From contig ML986635.1 in the NCBI GenBank assembly GCA_010094045.1, positions 243,004 through 253,076 of the forward strand: a stretch of DNA of 10,073 nt, in the 5' to 3' direction. How positions within the stretch are numbered: the stretch's first letter is position 1; each line of letters begins with the position of its first letter. The position numbers were made by a program, and so were the translations under genes. Shown here piece by piece: positions 7,501-10,073 of this stretch. Below the pieces are notes generated by a model, which worked only from the letters and a program-made list of their open reading frames with translations, was not told where the DNA came from and ran no database searches. Origin of the DNA: Lojkania enalia. Its lineage: Eukaryota > Ascomycota > Dothideomycetes > Pleosporales.

Positions 7501-10073
7501 TAAATATTAATTTATCGTATTTGTTTAGAGGAAAGTACTTTTAAATTTCTACCGTTCTATATTTAAAAGGCGTTAGTATATAATTAAATACTCTTATTAA
7601 TACTAGCGCTTAAAGCTTCCTATTCTTTAATTCTATAGTAGCTAGATTACTCTCCTAAGTTCTATATATATTAATACAGCGCTTACCCTTTAAAATTACT
7701 ATTAAAGGTTTTTAGGACCGAATCTAAACCCTAGTTAATTAGTATATCTACTTATACCTACAAATTAATAGAAGAACTATCTAAAACTATCTATTTATTA
7801 TTATAGATCTAGGTACTTAGGATTATATTATTAGTATTAAATAGTTACGTTATTTTTAACTCTAGCTAGATACGGATAAGAATCGGATTATATAGCCCTC
7901 TAAGTATCCTACTACTTATAATCCTTTACCTTCTCTTCTTATATAATTAACTTAGCTAGTATATAATAAGGAGGTAGAGCTAGATATCTAGCAACGCGAC
8001 GCTCTATAGGAAAAGAACTAGTATTAATAGTCTTATAGTCCAACTATCTATTATATTAAAAGTCTACTAAGACTACTAAAACTATATTAGTCTCTTATAG
8101 CCTATAGTCTAAATAAGCTTAGAGCTCCTGTACGCCTATATATAATAAAGTCTAAACCTAATCTAAAGAAAGTCTATTCTCCTATTATCGCTCTTATCTT
8201 AGCTAATACTTTCTACTTTAATATAAAGAGGAAAGAGAACGAGTTTTCCTCTACGTCTCTATACGAAATTAAGCGGCTGATTAAAGATAAATAAGCTCTA
8301 AAGCTAGAAGATAAGGCTGAAAATAAAGTACTAGTAAATCTCCGATTACTATCTAAATACTATAGATATTAGGATATATTTAGTAAAACTACGGCTTATT
8401 AATTACCGGAATACTACCCTTATAATTATAAGATTGTCCTTATAGAACCCCTCTCTAATAGTTACAGCCTGTTATATAAGTAGAATATTAAGGAGCTAGA
8501 GGCAACTAAAAAGTATATTATAGATAATCTATAGTATAGGTATATTAAGTAGAATTAGAGCTCTTTTATATTTCTAATCCTTTACGTCTATAAATCTAAT
8601 AGCAACCTATATATCTGCGTAGATTATTATAAACTTAATACTCTTATCTATAAGAATATATATCCGATATTACGTATAGATAAACTCTTATCTAGGTCTA
8701 CTAAGATAGTAATCTTTATTAAGTTTAATATTTATGCAGCCTTTAATAAGATTAGAATAAACCCTAGTTCTAAGAAATATACTATCTTTTAGACTCGATA
8801 CGGAACCTATAAGTATAAAGTTCTACTTTTTAAATTATATAACGGCCTAGCAACTTACTAGTACTATATAAACAACGTACTAATCGACTACCTGGATAAC
8901 TTCTATATTACTTACCTAGATAATATCCTTATCTACTCCGAAGACGAGGCGATATACACTATCTACGTTAAGAAAGTTCTTAAGAGATTACGTTAAGTAG
9001 AGTTATAAGTTAATATTAAGAAGAGCGAATTCTATATTACCTGAACTAAATATCTTAGCTATATCCTCTTAAATAAAGGCTTTAAGGTTAATCTAGAGAA
9101 GGTAGAAGTACTACACAACTAGTAGCTACCTACTACTATAATAGGTGTAAAATCCTTCTTAAGTTTTACTAGATTCTACTAACAGTTTATACTAGAATTC
9201 TCGCGTGTCGTAAAGCTAATTATTATACTATAGAGCCCTACAACCTCTTTTATATAGATTTTAGAATATAATATTACCTTTAAGAAATTAAAGTTAGCCT
9301 TATTAAGTATACCTACTTTCTACTACTTTAACCCTACGTTAGAAACAAAAATAGAAACTAATACCTCTAATAGAGTAGTTATAGGAGTACTATTACAGAA
9401 ATATCCTAATAGAAAATAGTACCCTATAGCGTTCTATAGTAAGGTTCTATCTAGTTTAGAACTAAACTAAGAGATTTATAATAAGGAACTGTTCGCAATT
9501 ATTACTGTATTTAAATAATAGAGGGTAGAACTTATTTCGGTAGCTATTAGAACTCTAGTATATACCGATTATCGCTTACTTAAATATTTTATAACTATAA
9601 AAGTACTTAATACTCGTTAAGTTTATTAGACTAAAGAATTAGTTTAGTATTAGTTCTAAATTAAATACACCCTAGGTAAGAATAACGCTAGAGTAGATAT
9701 CCTTAATTATCGCGAATAAGATATAGAAAACTTAAAAGCAGCTTAAACTAATAACCGGTTGAGAGTTCTACTTGGACTATATTAACTTTACCCTTAAATT
9801 AATACTAAATTAGCCTAGTCCTATATTACTTAAATAATAATTTAAGCAGCTATACTAAATGTTATTAAAGGCTAAAAGTAGATTATATCGCTAGACTCTC
9901 TAGAGTTAATTAATATATTATTATAGGAAAACTAAGCTTCCTTCGTGTAGGAATATATACTTCTACCCTATAAGTATTAGATAGAGAATAGACTACTCCT
10001 CTACGATAATTACTTATATATTCTATTAGATTTAGGCCTTTATACGCGACTTATATAAGAGGCTTATAACTAA
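7482..10073 (+). pseudogene. pol relic of gypsy element 2 (protease, reverse transcriptase, RNase H, start of integrase)
   Basis: The frame (codon starts at multiples of 3, -1 relative to gag) is kept from about 7482 to the right edge without indels. Protease: LINTSA with the catalytic D-T-G triad changed to N-T-S at 7599-7607. Linker: LPEYYPYNYKIVL from 8403, with His and Asp positions changed. Reverse transcriptase: CVDYYKLN at 8616-8639; first catalytic Asp now Asn at 8727-8729 (FNIYAAFNK); YLDN for YxDD at 8913-8924. RNase H: first acidic residue now Asn at 9360-9362 (ETNTSN); Glu kept in YNKEL at 9477-9491; YTDYRLLKYF from 9561 with Asp kept. After about 9720 a degraded linker leads to LGLYTRLI close to the edge, which resembles the entry to the integrase zinc-binding domain; integrase proper lies outside. 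Stops are nearly all TAA/TAG. The start is approximate. Confidence 0.87.

Larger units (their letters stand above)
1..10073. other. RIP-mutated, AT-rich transposon compartment
   Basis: Apart from 3606-4132 and, more weakly, 5613-5960, the whole window is depleted of CpA and TpG and saturated with TpA, while CpG is still present. Frames recognisable as transposon proteins are interrupted almost only by TAA and TAG; TGA is very rare. This is the known footprint of repeat-induced point mutation in Pezizomycotina, which converts C to T mainly at CpA on either strand of duplicated DNA. The assignment rests on reading dinucleotides by eye; no index was computed. Conserved codons that lack a CpA or TpG context survive, which is why the protein families can still be recognised. 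Confidence 0.93.
5880..10073 (+). mobile_element. Ty3/gypsy element 2, RIP-destroyed, continues past right edge
   Basis: The order tentative LTR, gag with zinc knuckle, protease, reverse transcriptase, RNase H, integrase start is that of a Ty3/gypsy retrotransposon, on the plus strand. Only the left limit depends on the uncertain LTR. About 4.2 kb is present; the rest of integrase and the 3' LTR are missing because the window ends. Coding parts keep their frames without obvious indels, so point mutation rather than decay by deletion killed the copy. Confidence 0.75.

Noticed and set aside
1..10073. Mitochondrial or endosymbiont origin because of the high AT content
   Set aside because: Nuclear Ty3/gypsy and Fot1/pogo families, CpG retention with CpA loss, and TAA/TAG-only breakage point to RIP in a fungal nucleus.
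1..10073. Small ATG-initiated open frames scattered in the AT-rich regions
   Set aside because: They are short, in frames other than the recognisable transposon frames, and show no motif; they are by-products of the rarity of TGA.

Overview
The window looks like a slice of an AT-rich, transposon-filled compartment of a filamentous ascomycete (Pezizomycotina). The evidence is fungal-type Ty3/gypsy and Fot1/pogo transposon relics, all carrying the signature of repeat-induced point mutation (RIP). CpA and TpG are nearly absent outside one island, TpA is everywhere, and reading frames are broken almost only by TAA and TAG. Those are the stops expected when CAA, CAG and TGG codons lose CpA or TpG. 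No intact cellular gene, rRNA or functional tRNA gene was found.

Layout. (1) Positions 1-3225 hold two Fot1/pogo-type (DDE_1, CENP-B-like helix-turn-helix) transposase pseudogenes, head to tail on the minus strand. The first is cut by the left edge; the second is nearly full length but has an internal deletion and frame change. (2) Positions 3226-3577 are gene-free AT-rich sequence. (3) From about 3578 to 5612 a Ty3/gypsy pol relic (linker, reverse transcriptase, RNase H) runs on the plus strand and stops before any integrase. (4) Inside it, at 3606-4132, sits a 527 bp GC-richer insertion with two 101 bp terminal repeats (99/101 identical, TG...CA ends) and a 5 bp target duplication (ACTAC). 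It has no coding capacity and has a polypurine tract that orients it on the minus strand. It is a terminal-repeat retrotransposon in miniature (TRIM). (5) Positions 5613-5879 are a pyrimidine-rich spacer less affected by RIP. (6) A second, different Ty3/gypsy element follows: a tentative LTR (5880-6318), a gag relic with a ruined zinc knuckle, and a pol relic (protease, reverse transcriptase, RNase H, start of integrase) that runs off the right edge.

The most interesting object is the TRIM. It escaped, or arrived after, the mutation that destroyed everything around it. On its own sense strand it has a tRNA-like A box in the LTR, a B box in the internal region and a T5 run downstream, in the order of a type 2 RNA polymerase III promoter. 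This suggests a non-autonomous retroelement that may be transcribed by Pol III, in a genome that silences its larger repeats. The gypsy and pogo copies are dead; their catalytic and zinc-binding residues are lost exactly where RIP sequence context predicts.
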